From Enoplolaimus lenunculus (taxonomy: Eukaryota > Nematoda > Enoplea > Enoplida > Thoracostomopsidae), in NCBI GenBank assembly GCA_030248215.1, contig JASANG010001502.1, positions 345,638 through 409,637 on the forward strand: a stretch of 64,000 nt of DNA, in the 5' to 3' direction. The position numbers were made by a program, and so were the translations under genes. How positions within the stretch are numbered: the first letter of the stretch is position 1; every line of letters begins with the position of its first letter. A model generated the notes under the pieces. The model had not been told where the DNA came from. It made no database searches and saw only the letters and a list, made by a program, of their open reading frames with translations. Positions 11,889 through 23,100 of the stretch are shown here, in pieces.

Positions 11889-12286
11889 CATATATGTCGT
11901 AGCCCATGTCGTAATTTAGCCCAATTCCGAATTCGGCTAGTCCAGGTCGTCATTACGACTTGGGCTAGCCCACGGCGTAATTCTTTCTATGCGACATGTG
12001 CACTCTTTGTTATTGGTTACCAACTTAATGCCATACTCAAATACGATTGGCTGATGCGAATACTCTTTTCCTGATTGGCTAAGTAATCGGCACCTGTTGG
12101 CTAAGTACCAAACAGTTATACTGATAAAGTGGAATCAAGCAGGATTACGACTGTAAGTAAACCAATCAGAAAACGCACAGCATTATCGGACATCATTACG
12201 CCATGGGCTAGTCCGTTGTATTTCCGCTTTGGACTAGCTCAATTCGGAATTGGGCCGAATTACGACTTGGGCTACGACATATATAA
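11889..12286. mobile_element. Foldback element with long terminal inverted repeats
   Basis: The first ~55 bp (ATATATGTCGTAGCCCA, then CCCAATTCCGAATT) reappears inverted at the right end (AATTCGGAATTGGG, then TGGGCTACGACATATAT). A second inner pair is built on GGGCTAGCCCACGGCGTAAT and ATTACGCCATGGGCTAG. There is no coding frame. It abuts a family E element. Confidence 0.8.
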
Positions 12287-12293
12287 CGCCACC

Positions 12294-12664
12294 AGGGTAC
12301 AACCGGAGGTCTGCCTCCCCGGTTCCAGTTCTGGCAAAAAATCAACCTCCAGCTCAGCTTCCGGTCAAATTTTTGTCGGAAGCTCCGAGAAGCTCGTCAG
12401 TGAAATTTTGCAATGTTTTACAACATTTGTTTGAAGCGTTTTGCTGTAACTTTTGGCGCAATTTTGAGGAAAGAATTGCCGAGATTTCGTAAAAAATAAG
12501 CATAAAAACCAAACGATTTATAAAAACACGATACACAGATATTTGCTAAAATGAACAAATCAAACATGACTTGAACTACTTAAATTCTGAGTCACATCTG
12601 CCTCCGGATTCGGCGAATTTTGTTGAGCTCTGGCTCCGGTATTTTGTACCTTCGGTTGCAAGCT
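12294..12664. mobile_element. Inverted-repeat element, family E (copy 2)
   Basis: It begins AGGGTACAACCGGAGGTCTG and ends TACCTTCGGTTGCA, with GGTTCCAG and GGCTCCGG words inside. It lies eight bases from the foldback element at 11889-12286, so the two were probably inserted side by side. Confidence 0.75.
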
Positions 12665-12870
12665 GAATGCCGCCGTATAATACACAAAAAATTTACAAAA
12701 CTTCCACGTACACATTGTCAATTGTCATACAGCATTTTATTCAAAATCTATACATTTGTTACAGTAACAACGTATTTAATGGCGTAAAATAGCTAAAAAA
12801 TAACTTTTTTATATATTCCTCCAATCCGTCTACGCTGCACCAACCTTCAATATAATATGCTTATATACAT

Positions 12871-13090
12871 TGGCCAATGTTACTTTTAGGGGCGTAACAG
12901 TAGATTAAAGCGTATTACTATGCCTAAGCCTAAACATAAGCGTTTAAGCCTAAGCGTTGCAAAAGTGTGTTCCTAAGCCTAGCAAAAAAATGTAATCAAT
13001 TTTTACAATTTGTATCTCAACTCCGAACGTGGATTTGGAAACAGTATAGACCCTTCGGAAAACGATCCGGCCCTGTTCTATACATGGGCC
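12871..13090. mobile_element. Chimeric MITE: family B left half, family A right half
   Basis: The left end GGCCAATGTTACTTTTAGGG is family B. The right end CCGGCCCTGTTCTATACATGG, preceded by TTCGGAAAACGATCC, is family A. The join falls just beyond the shared hexamer tract, suggesting recombination or template switching there. Confidence 0.7.
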
Positions 13091-13338
13091 CCTTCTTTCC
13101 TCGATGTAAACAAAATGCAAACACTTTAATTGCAAACGCATGCAGCTATAAATTAGCTAAAATCGACAGTTGTTATTGCAGCGATAAATTGCAAAACAAC
13201 GGGAAATAAACACCAAATCGGCAAGTTTTGTCTTTTAAACAGGTGCATTTTAAACTTTGAGCAACATATCATTATCGTGAAAACAAACCAGGTTGTGCTT
13301 AAAAGTTTTAATTTGTTTAAATTTTTTACAAAGTTTTT

Positions 13339-13537
13339 GGCCCAATGTTACTTTTAGGGGGTGTAAACAGTAGATTAAGCGTATTCCTAAGCCAAAGCCT
13401 AAGCCTAAGCGTTGCAAAAACGTGTTCCTAAGCATAAGCCTAAGCCTAAGCCTAAGCAAAAAAATGTAATCTAGCATATAAACGTACTATTTTATAGACC
13501 CACCAGAAACCTGGACGCCCTTAAAGTAACATGGGCC
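13339..13537. mobile_element. MITE, family B with hexamer core (best copy)
   Basis: The termini are GGCCCAATGTTACTTTTAGG and CTTAAAGTAACATGGGCC, inverted. Between them lie GCCTAA hexamers, a second tract, and TATAGACCCACCAGAAACC, in the order seen in other B copies. It has no coding capacity. Confidence 0.85.
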
Positions 13538-14084
13538 AGTGTTTGGAGTGATTTGCATTGTGTCCGTTAGGCCGATATTAAGGCTTTCGAATTACATTTT
13601 CCAGTTGTTAGAAAGCAATACATGAAACACCAAATGGAAAACGGAGATGCGTTTTGAAGATGTTGCAGTGTCTGAATAAAGTTTGGTTTACTCCAAGAAC
13701 GTAGGCCAATTTACGTATGCATCAACCAAACAACCTTAAAACTTATTTCTAAACGAAAAGTTTAGACTAATGAAATCATAAATCTTAAGAAGCATAATTT
13801 TCGAGGGAACCTCGGCGAAACCTTCGATTGCGTAGCAAACAAAAGCTTTACAATCTGATTCAAATATGATGGTACAGGGCCGGACATAGCGTTCCCGAAT
13901 TTCTCCAAAACTGCACTTTAGGTCCTTCATCAGTTCCAAATGCAGGATATTTCCGGGAGAATTTCACGATTGGCTAACCGAGACCCAGAGTGAGCTCCGA
14001 GGTCAATTTTTCGAGTTCTCTTTAAAAGTTAGCTATGCTTATGCAGACTGATTGCGCAGACCAGTCTGAACCATTATGGCAGGT

Positions 14085-14345
14085 TTAAGGGCGTCCAATT
14101 TTCTGGCGTGTCTGTAAATTAGAAGGAAAGAATCTAGATTAAAACATTTTTCGGCCCTTTAGGCGTCCATGTTTCTGGTGAGTCTGTAAATAACGATAGA
14201 GTCTAGATTCATGTTTCGGCAGTTAGGCTAGGCGTAGGCCAGGCTTAGGCTAGGCTTAGGAACACACTTTTGCAACATTTAGGCTAGACTTAGGAATAAG
14301 CTAAAATCTAGTGTTGTACGCCCTTAAATGTAGCATTGGCCGCAG
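14085..14345. mobile_element. Family B MITE, rearranged copy
   Basis: Two consecutive left ends (TAAGGGCGTCCAATTTTCTG and TTAGGCGTCCATGTTTCTGG) precede a TTAGGC tract and the right part ACGCCCTTAAATGTAGCATT. It looks like a B copy with a duplicated end. Confidence 0.6.
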
Positions 14346-14469
14346 TCCATGACGAAAACGTTTCGGTCCTGTTCTGTATATGGACCGGCTAGGCTCAATT
14401 CTCAGCATATATAAATCTCGATCAAAATACAAAAGTCACCGACTCTAACGTCCATTCATCGACCATGTA

Positions 14470-14900
14470 CTGTAGTGACCCGAATAAGAAGGGAGACTAA
14501 TATTTATTTGGCCTCTCCAGAGGGTACCCCCCTTGTTATTCGGTCACTGACTGTTATTTATTTTTAAACCACGCTCCACCGTCATTCGTTACTGATATAT
14601 ATTCGGTACTGCAATTTTTCCGTTGAATTAAACGTTTATTTGTCTTGTGTCAATAGCTTGAGCGATAATACATGGGTTATACTTAGGAATGTACTTTTAA
14701 AATTTAAGTACAGCTTAAAGTTTAGAACTCAAATTATTTGGTCCTGGAGTCATTTATCCGCTACAATTAGGATTAATTTATATTTATCGACTCTAATTAG
14801 GGGTTAGGGACACTATGCGCTTACGGACTCTTATTACGGGTACGGACTCTTTTTGATTCGGACTCAAAACGGGGACCCCCTCTTATTCGGGTCAATACAG
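14470..14900. mobile_element. MITE, family C (best copy, TA target duplication)
   Basis: CTGTAGTGACCCGAATAAG at the left and TTATTCGGGTCAATACAG at the right form the inverted termini, flanked by TA on both sides. The inner words TTGGCCTCTCCAGAGGG, TTAATTCAACG-like and GGGGACCCCCTCTTATT are shared with all copies. A TA duplication and CTGTAG-type ends suggest a Tc1/mariner-related non-autonomous element (inference). Confidence 0.85.
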
Positions 14901-15138
14901 TATGCAACAGGGGCTAGAGACTATAGGCTTTTTTAAATTTTCATTTTGACAATGTCGATTATATATAGGTATACAAGGCTTTTTGTGAGATTTTTGAAGA
15001 GTCACCGTCACCTTTGGCATGTTTTAGGAATTTTTATACTATAGCATATACTTTCACAGCCCCGTTCTTTTAGTCGAAGTCACCAGGCAATATATAGGTT
15101 GAAATTCATTTGCTGAAAGGTTTTTAGATAGATCAGGG

Positions 15139-15360
15139 GACCAATTTATAGAACAGGGCCGGATCGTTTACCGGAGGAGCTACAATAGTCAGTTTAAGCT
15201 TTAGACTAATTTTTTGCTTAGGCTTAGGCTTAGACTTAGGCTTCGGTTTAGGAATAGGCCATCCATACGCTTAGGCTATAGGCCATCCATACGCTTAGGC
15301 TTAGGCTTAGGCTTAAGAATATGCTTATGCTACTGTTCCGGCCCTGTTCTATACATGGGC
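15139..15360. mobile_element. MITE, family A (copy 2, inverted)
   Basis: GAACAGGGCCGGATCG at the left, TTAGGC hexamers in several blocks, and CTGTTCCGGCCCTGTTCTAT at the right. The CATCCATACGCTTAGGC word is present twice, a local duplication. Confidence 0.8.
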
Positions 15361-15490
15361 TGATCAGGGACGGGCGGCATTTTCGCGGAACTACAATAGC
15401 TTCTTTATATAAAAGCTTTTAAACTATTTTTGCTTAGGCTTAGGCTTAACCGAGGCCTTAGGCTTTAGGGATATGCATTTAAATACCCTA
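15361..15490. mobile_element. Family A MITE, eroded half copy
   Basis: GATCAGGGACGGGCGG and a TTAGGC tract resemble the left half of family A. It directly follows the copy ending at 15360; no right end is seen. Confidence 0.5.
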
Positions 15491-15713
15491 CTTTTACGGC
15501 TGTGTTCTCAAAACCAAACAAAATATAAAATATCCTTTAATAAAATGCTGACGGAATTTCTTTATAAAAACAGTAAAACATAAACGTATAAAAAGCAAAA
15601 ATACAAAGCAGAAAAACATTAAATCCTTGCAATAAAATCGAATTTGCTCAGAAACCGCATATTCTTTTTTCTTGGAATAAGGTAGTTTTGAACTGTTATA
15701 TAGAAATGCACCG

Positions 15714-15946
15714 GGTCCATGTATAGAACAGGGACGGAACAGTAGTATGAACATATTCCTAAGCCTAAGCCTAAGTCTAAGCCTAAGCCTAAGCCTAAGC
15801 CTAAGCCTAAGCGTATGGATGAGACTACTAATAAGCCTGAGCCTAAGCCTAAACCTAACCCTAAGCAAAACAATTAGTCTAAAGCTTAAACTGACTCTAT
15901 TATAGCCCCTCCAGAAAACGATCCGGCCCTGTTCTATACATGGGCC
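15714..15946. mobile_element. MITE, family A (copy 3, long hexamer tract)
   Basis: The termini GGTCCATGTATAGAACAGGG and CCCTGTTCTATACATGGGCC are inverted. The hexamer core has at least eight GCCTAA units, among the longest here. Confidence 0.85.
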
Positions 15947-16445
15947 ATGCACCGCATACGGTTGCTTAACGCAATTTGTCGCACTGAATATCAACTGCTA
16001 GCTTTCAGTAGTAAAGGCAATCAGGGTCGTTGTAAATTTTGAATTGCAATCAATACAGTTACTAAAACTTGAAAACGCCATTGGAGAACTACCGTTTAAA
16101 AGAGGCTTTGAGTGACACTGCTGCCTAAAATTTTTAGTGCGGCATTTAACTCGAATATATACTACCCTACTCATAATATATCAACATCATGAAACATTGA
16201 AGAAGGCAAATATAAAATGAAACAAAGTACTCCTAATATAGTGTATGTAGCCGCTCAAACAATATTCTGTCCCATCTCAAACATACCAGAGACGTATATC
16301 TACGTCTTTTATTCTTTAACTTTGCCAAATTTTTCTGCTTAAACCTAATCCTATATACTTGTTCGCACAACCCACCTTAGACACATCCTTAAAAATTTGT
16401 TTACCGAAAAGCTTCACGTGGGTTCGGCATATGTTTAACGCATGT

Positions 16446-16510
16446 GGCCCATGTATTATATAGAACAGGGTCGGAACGGAACGTTTAAGCTTTGCTTAGG
16501 CTTATTTGTT
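16446..16510. mobile_element. Family A MITE, left-end fragment
   Basis: GGCCCATGTATTATATAGAAC, then CAGGGTCGGAACGG and a single TTAGGC unit; the rest is missing. Confidence 0.55.
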
Positions 16511-16575
16511 TTGAATGTTTCGCCGTCTAACTGTTTTACGCCTTTTTCGATTAAAATATTATATTTAAGTTTACT

Positions 16576-17010
16576 GCTGTGACCCGAGGGGACTGATAAC
16601 TATTTGGCCTCTGCAGAAGGCACCACCTTTGTTATTCGCTTACGGACTGTTATTGATTTTCAACCAGCCCTCCGCAACCCTTCCGTACTGATATTATATC
16701 CGGTATTGCAACTATTCGTTGTATTAAACGTTTTTTGCCTTGCATCAAAAGCTTGAGCGATAATGCAATGTTATACTTGGGAATGTTGCTTTCAAAACTT
16801 AAGTGCACTTTAAAATTTCGAACTTCACATTATTTGGTTCACTAGGAATTAATGCGCTTCAATTAGCGATAATTGACATTTATGGACTCTAATTAGGGTT
16901 TAGGGACTCTATCCGCTTACGGACGCTTATTAGGGGTACAGACTCCTATTGATTAGGGCTCAAAACGGGGACTCCCTCTTATTACACCCCTCTTATTCGG
17001 GTCACTACAG
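16576..17010. mobile_element. MITE, family C (copy 3)
   Basis: TGTGACCCGAGGGGACTG at the left and TTATTCGGGTCACTACAG at the right, with family C interior words. It lies just beyond the 3' end of the b561/b5 gene, 184 bp from the stop codon at 17194. Confidence 0.8.
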
Positions 17011-17193
17011 CACGATCTTAGGTTTTTGGTTGTTTTATTTTTTGTTTCAGAGACAGTGAACAAACATTCGATATAAACAAGGTCCAAGCATTAATATGGT
17101 AGCAAAATACAGTACTCATGTATTAAACGATAAATGAAATCATTAATAAGATACTAACCCTTGAAATAAAATTGAATTCATGGCATTTTCAGT

Positions 17194-20100
17194 TCAATGG
17201 ACTTGTTTGATTTTCACGGTTATTGTTATAAAAATGCTGACAGCGATTACTGCGAAACAGCACATCACAAACATCTTTAAATATTCAAACTGAAACAAAA
17301 CAAAAATATATGGATCATTGCAAATAACAAAATTTAAAATTAATAAAATTGGTTTGGAAACCGCAGCTTTCGTTATCAGAGAGAGGCTCAATATTATATA
17401 CAATAAAGTGTAATTCACACGTGCAAGTTTTTGCAGCAAAAACCTGGACGTACAACTTGCACGCACAAGTTTGGTCACAAAGCAACTTTGAAGTTCTTGC
17501 AGTTGCAAATAATTCACTGAAATTCATGCCATTAAATTTAACTCAACACGTGTGAACGCAGTTGTAAGTCGCTTGAATTTTTTGCACCTGCAGTTTGGTT
17601 ATCCAATCGGAATGTTCATTTGAAAATATATACTTGCAGCTGGAAGTATTTCGTGCAAGTTGTAGCTGCCAGTTCTCGCTGCAAAAATTTGCACGTGTGT
17701 CAATTACGAAACCAATGACAGCCAGCCCCATTGGTGGTAGAGTAAAACCAGTATTTTCTGTGTACTAAACAGTTCTTACCAAATTTTGTCTTTTCTTCGA
17801 ATTCTGGTTCTTTCCCGATTCCTACAAAATGTAAACCTCTATGACAATACACACCGAGGCGGGCTCGTAGCCAACGAGGGGCCAGGGGGGGCTAAGCCCC
17901 CCTGGAAAAATTTTGGCCCCCCTAGAATATTTTTAACCTTGCTTGCAAGTCACTGAAAACCCTTGAATGTCCCACCTGAATAATTTTTATCCCCTTCTAG
18001 CAAGGTGAGCTGGCTACAGGCCTGCACCGAGGCTGTTAATATTTATATTGAACATCGTTGCGAATATGCTGATACTGGTTAACGCACCATTGTTAAACAG
18101 CGAAACAACGAGACGGTCTAACCTATGACGAAACACCGGCTCAGGGTATCCAGGAAATAAAGAAGCACTAGTTGGGACCTAAGTGAATGCCAAACCTTTG
18201 TTCTAAAGTTTGAGTTAATCATAATGCGTGCGTATAGGAATAGTAAGAACTAAAGGCTATACGTCAAAGATTAAAGCTGAAAAGAAAGGGAATTTGACGA
18301 AAAATCGTTCTGAGTAAAAGCCCTTCATTAATTGTATAACAAATACAAAACTAACAACATTGTTGAGCCTTACCAATTCACAAACAGCCAATGATGATTC
18401 AACTTCCTTGCAGTCTGCCTGAAACGTTGAAACAAAGATTATCAAAGGATTTTGTGTTATAATTGATATTTTTGAAAAACTACATCAGCAAGAACGCGGA
18501 TAACGTTCGAAATATAAAAAGAATACATAGTTAAATATATGCATTCAGGGTACAACCTGAGGTCTGCCTCCGGCTCCGGCTCCGGTAGAATTTTTGACGG
18601 AGGTTCCGGCAATTTCCGTAGTCAAATTTTGCACAATTTTACAAAATTTATCTGTTTAGCGTGTTTGGTTTTACTTTTGTCACAACTTCCACGAAGAATT
18701 TTCGAATTTTCGCAGAAAATTAGCGTAAAACCAAACAACTTCACAACATATTGCAGATATTGTCTAAAATTAACTAATCAATCATCATTTTTACTAGCTA
18801 ATTTTGCCTCATCTCCGGTTCCGGCAAATTTCGTTGACTTCCGGCTCCGGTATTTGTCACCTCCGATTGCACCCTGGTATATATATCTATATAAATATAA
18901 ATATGTGTTTAAAAGACATACCTGTTCTAGTTTACCGATTACAAACTTTTTCTTGAGTTCTCTGGCAAATAAGGAATGCTCGAAATCTTCAAACGCTCGA
19001 GTGGCATTTGAGCCTGTATATTATGCATTGAAAACTGGGTAAAGCAAGAAACTACTACTCGGGAAAATAAGGCAAAACCTAAAGTGTGTGCTTCAACGCA
19101 AAAATTTTCAGAGTGTTAGCCTCGCTGTGGGGTTTTGTAATTCGAAGCCCTTGATTAACTACAAATTAATTTGAATGCTTAGTTAAGTTGAAATAGACTG
19201 TCCACGTTATTTTGTTAATGAAATGGTTTATAAACGACCTCATTTCACCATTGAAACATTTTTGGTAACACGGAATTTGAATAAAATATTTTAGTTAATA
19301 AGGAGTTTGAATAAAATATATATTTATAAATCTGCAATAGCATATTAGCTATCCTAATTACAAACTGACGCTGTTAGAAAACTATTCTAATGAGTATCAT
19401 TTTCATCAGCGTATATACACAAAAAATTATAAAATTTTCGGGCAAAGAAATTTAAATTATGAGACTTACAAATTGACACACTTGCAAATTGGTTAGGAAC
19501 TAGCTAATATCGTTATTAATCATGCTACTAATTGCAACAGTGTTTTAAGTAATCGGCTGAGGGGTTGTGTGTTATAGGAAATTTAAATATGTCTTATACA
19601 GATTCTGGCATTTGCGAGCTATTTTTTTCTAATTAGGATATGAAGTATGCACAGTAAGTCTCGATGTCTTATTAATGTAGAACACCTTTTACTGTGAGGT
19701 TTTCTGACTCGCAAAAAACAATAGCGCCGGGCTTTGGATGTACTGTAATGACCCGAATAAAGGGGGACTGATATCTATTTGGTCTCTCCAAAGAATACAC
19801 CCCTTGTTGTTCGCTTACGGACTATTATTTATTTTTATCCCACGCTCCGCCGCCCTTCGTTACTAATATATACCCGGTACTGCAATTATCCGTTGAATTA
19901 AACGTTTATTTGTCTTGTGGCAATAGCTTGAGCAATAATGCAAGGTTATACTTAGGCATGTACTTTCAAAACTTAAGTACGCTTTAAAGTTTCGAACTCA
20001 ACTTTATTTGGTTCTGGAGTCATTTATGCGCTACAATTAGGGATAATTGACATTCATGGACTCTAATTCGGCTTTAGGGATTCTATCCGCTTACGGACTT

Positions 20101-23100
20101 TTATTAGGGATACGGACTACTATTGATTGGGACTCAAATTGGGACCCCCTCTTATTACCCACATCTTATTCAGGTCACTACAGTAAGTTGGCCAAGCTTC
20201 GTTCAATAAATGTAGTTCCAACTTCATTACGACCGGTATGATGTATTTAAAAGGGGATGACGCTGCTTTTAATTATACCCTTTTTTAAAGTGATCGCATC
20301 GAAACCGGACATCAAAAGACCGTGCCGGTCGGTTTAACTTTACATCAAAAAACCGTGCCGGTCGGTTTAACTTTACATCAAAAGACCGTGCCGGTCGGTT
20401 TAACTTTAAATAAGTATCCGCGGCTAAATTAAAGATTATGGTGTGACGAAATAGCAGAAATTCATTTGAACCGTAGATAATTAAAATTGCTTATCACTAG
20501 AGCACGATGTTAAACTAAAATCGTTAAATTGTGTACAACAGTGATAAAGGAGACGATATTAAGGTTTTGAATGCCAAAACACTTTCGAAAGAATAGCGAA
20601 AGTCAACAGCTTAAAAAGCCAAGTTCAAAATAAAATAGAGTGAGTAAGCAATTACCTGCATAGTCCATTATTACTTCTTTCGTTCCAGGATGCTAAAACA
20701 GTACATAATCAATATAAGAATATTACTGGAACGACAATGGTCCGTAATTTAGTGGTCATTCTAATTAAATATCTATATAATTAAAGCTGAATTGCCTCAC
20801 ATACGTATTTTGAGCAGCTTTCTACAATGCAAAAACGGTGAGTCAAATTAACTCTCTCCGAAATAGGCTTTGGATTTTCGGGACTACACAAATTGAGTCA
20901 AAATTCGACTCCATGCGAGTCAAATTCGACTAATCGATTCGCACGTTTGACTCTGGCGGAGTTGAATTTGACTTAGTTTGTGCAGTCCGAAAACCCTATT
21001 TCGGAGAGAGTCAATTTGACTCACCATTTTTTTGCACTGAGGCACGTTAAGAAAATTCGCATGCAGATCATTCAGACTAGCTGTTCCTATTTCGTGTATT
21101 CAAAAGACAGAACAATCGGCCAATGTAAAGAACAGGGGCGGAGCAGTACTGGGTCCAGCAAGCCAACCCGAATCCGCAACGACAAAGAAATTTGGAATGA
21201 TAAACTACTCCAAAATGCTGGCATAAGCACAGCAAGCTGTCATATATTGCAACAATACAAATTTATGTTTGCACCAAAAGAACATGATGTACATAACCTA
21301 AGCATCTAAGCAAAACAGTTATAGCTTGAATATGTTATGCGTCAAATCACCATTTCTTTTATTTACGTGTTCTCGAGAAGTTTTGCAGTTGACAAACACA
21401 ATACAATCGATTGAAATTTAGAAAGAAAGTAACTTCAGGTTTACAAAATCCACGTCCATACTTTTAGTCCTATTGTCCACAAAGTATAAATCCATGTTTT
21501 TAGCTTAGTTCAAGCATAGAATATACCCTGATCCGCAGGGTGCAACCGGAATTGTAAAATACCGGAACTGGAAACTAAAAAATATTTGTAACTGAAAAAT
21601 TCATTTTTAAGCGATATTTTATCGCTTTTAATGCTGTAAACACACCATTTAGAATGCCAAAATCCTGAAACAAATGCAGTAGGTGAAAACATATGATAAA
21701 TTATGGGGTATGGCACAAATTGAAAATTGTGGCAATACACACTCGGACAATTTTAGATAAATAAGTTAGAATAATATGACAATTTTTCTTTAATTTTCGA
21801 ATGAGAACAAATATTCAATACCGAAAATACCGGAAAATTCCAGTGAAAAAATACCGAATTTCTTAGCGGAACCGGATAGTGAAAAATACCGGATTTCCCT
21901 ACCGGAACCGGAAATGCAGTTGTACCCTGCTGATCCGGATTAATGTCGAGTTCGACTGCGCATTTGAATTATCTTTCAATACTTTGCCCATGTATAAAAT
22001 ACATTTTTCGTCATACGAATATTTTTTAGCTTATTTAAATAAAAAGTTGCCTAATAAGCAGTTAAATATTGAAATCCCTAAGACAAATAATACGCGTCGA
22101 CTACTCACGTCTTCGAGATACGAAGTAACATCATAAACGTAATCGTGTATAATGATCCAACAGTCAGTTTCGGTCGAATGTTTACCAACTTCAGCCATGG
22201 AGTAAACGTTAAAATCAGGTTTCTGGTCCTGAGGAATCGATTTTAATCCCGTTTCGTTGTCTTTCTGTTGTTCTGATTTTTCGCCCTTCTCGTCTTCATC
22301 ATTCAATGAAATATCTTGCATCTTAACCACGTCTAAACCGTTGGTGTAAGCGGTGTTGTATTCTGGTTTTGTTGTTGGTTTTTGTCCTAAATTTGGCTCA
22401 TGTTAATTACATAGGAACTTGCACGCTGTAAGATAATGAAACTGGAGGATTAAAGAAATTGGAAATCTTAGGGTTAGGGGCTTAGGCTTATGTTTATGAC
22501 CCGATTTAGTAGGCTAGCATCTATAGTCAACAACGAGTCTTAATTTTTACGCTAAAGCATAATTAATAGTAACGAATAAAGCTGACAAGGAAACTATTGA
22601 GAACAGTTAATAAACAATAAATTATAGCACTTTTCTTGGTTAAGAAAATTACCGAAAATGGCAACTCCTTAATATTTATGGCCCGTGTAAAGATCCGGGG
22701 CCGAACGTTTTTCTGTGAGACTAGAAAAGAGGAAGCTTAAGCTTTAAACTAATTGTTTTGCCTGGCTTAGGCTTAGGCTTAGGCATATGCTTATTCTTAC
22801 GCTTACACTTAGGTTTAGGCTTAGAAATATGCTCATTCTTACGCTTACACTTAGGCCTAGGCTTAGAAATATGCTCATTCTTACGCTTACACTTAGGCCT
22901 AGGCTTAGGCTTAGGTTAGGAATATGTTTATACTACTGTTCCAGCCCTGTTCTTTACATTGGCCGTATTAATCATAAACTATGACACGAAAACTTATTAA
23001 AACTAACTATTTTTGCGCTATAGGGGCCGCCCGAAAATACTGATAATCCAAAATTAGATTTTAACTTGATAATATTAACTTTATACAATGCACCTTTATA

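Noticed and set aside
15494-15994. A 166-codon minus-strand open frame
   Set aside because: Most of it is translation of the hexamer tract of a family A MITE (RLRLRL repeats) with flanking repeat ends; there is no family similarity or splice support.
18539-19042. A 167-codon plus-strand open frame
   Set aside because: It runs through a family E element and then antisense to a confirmed b5 exon of the minus-strand gene.
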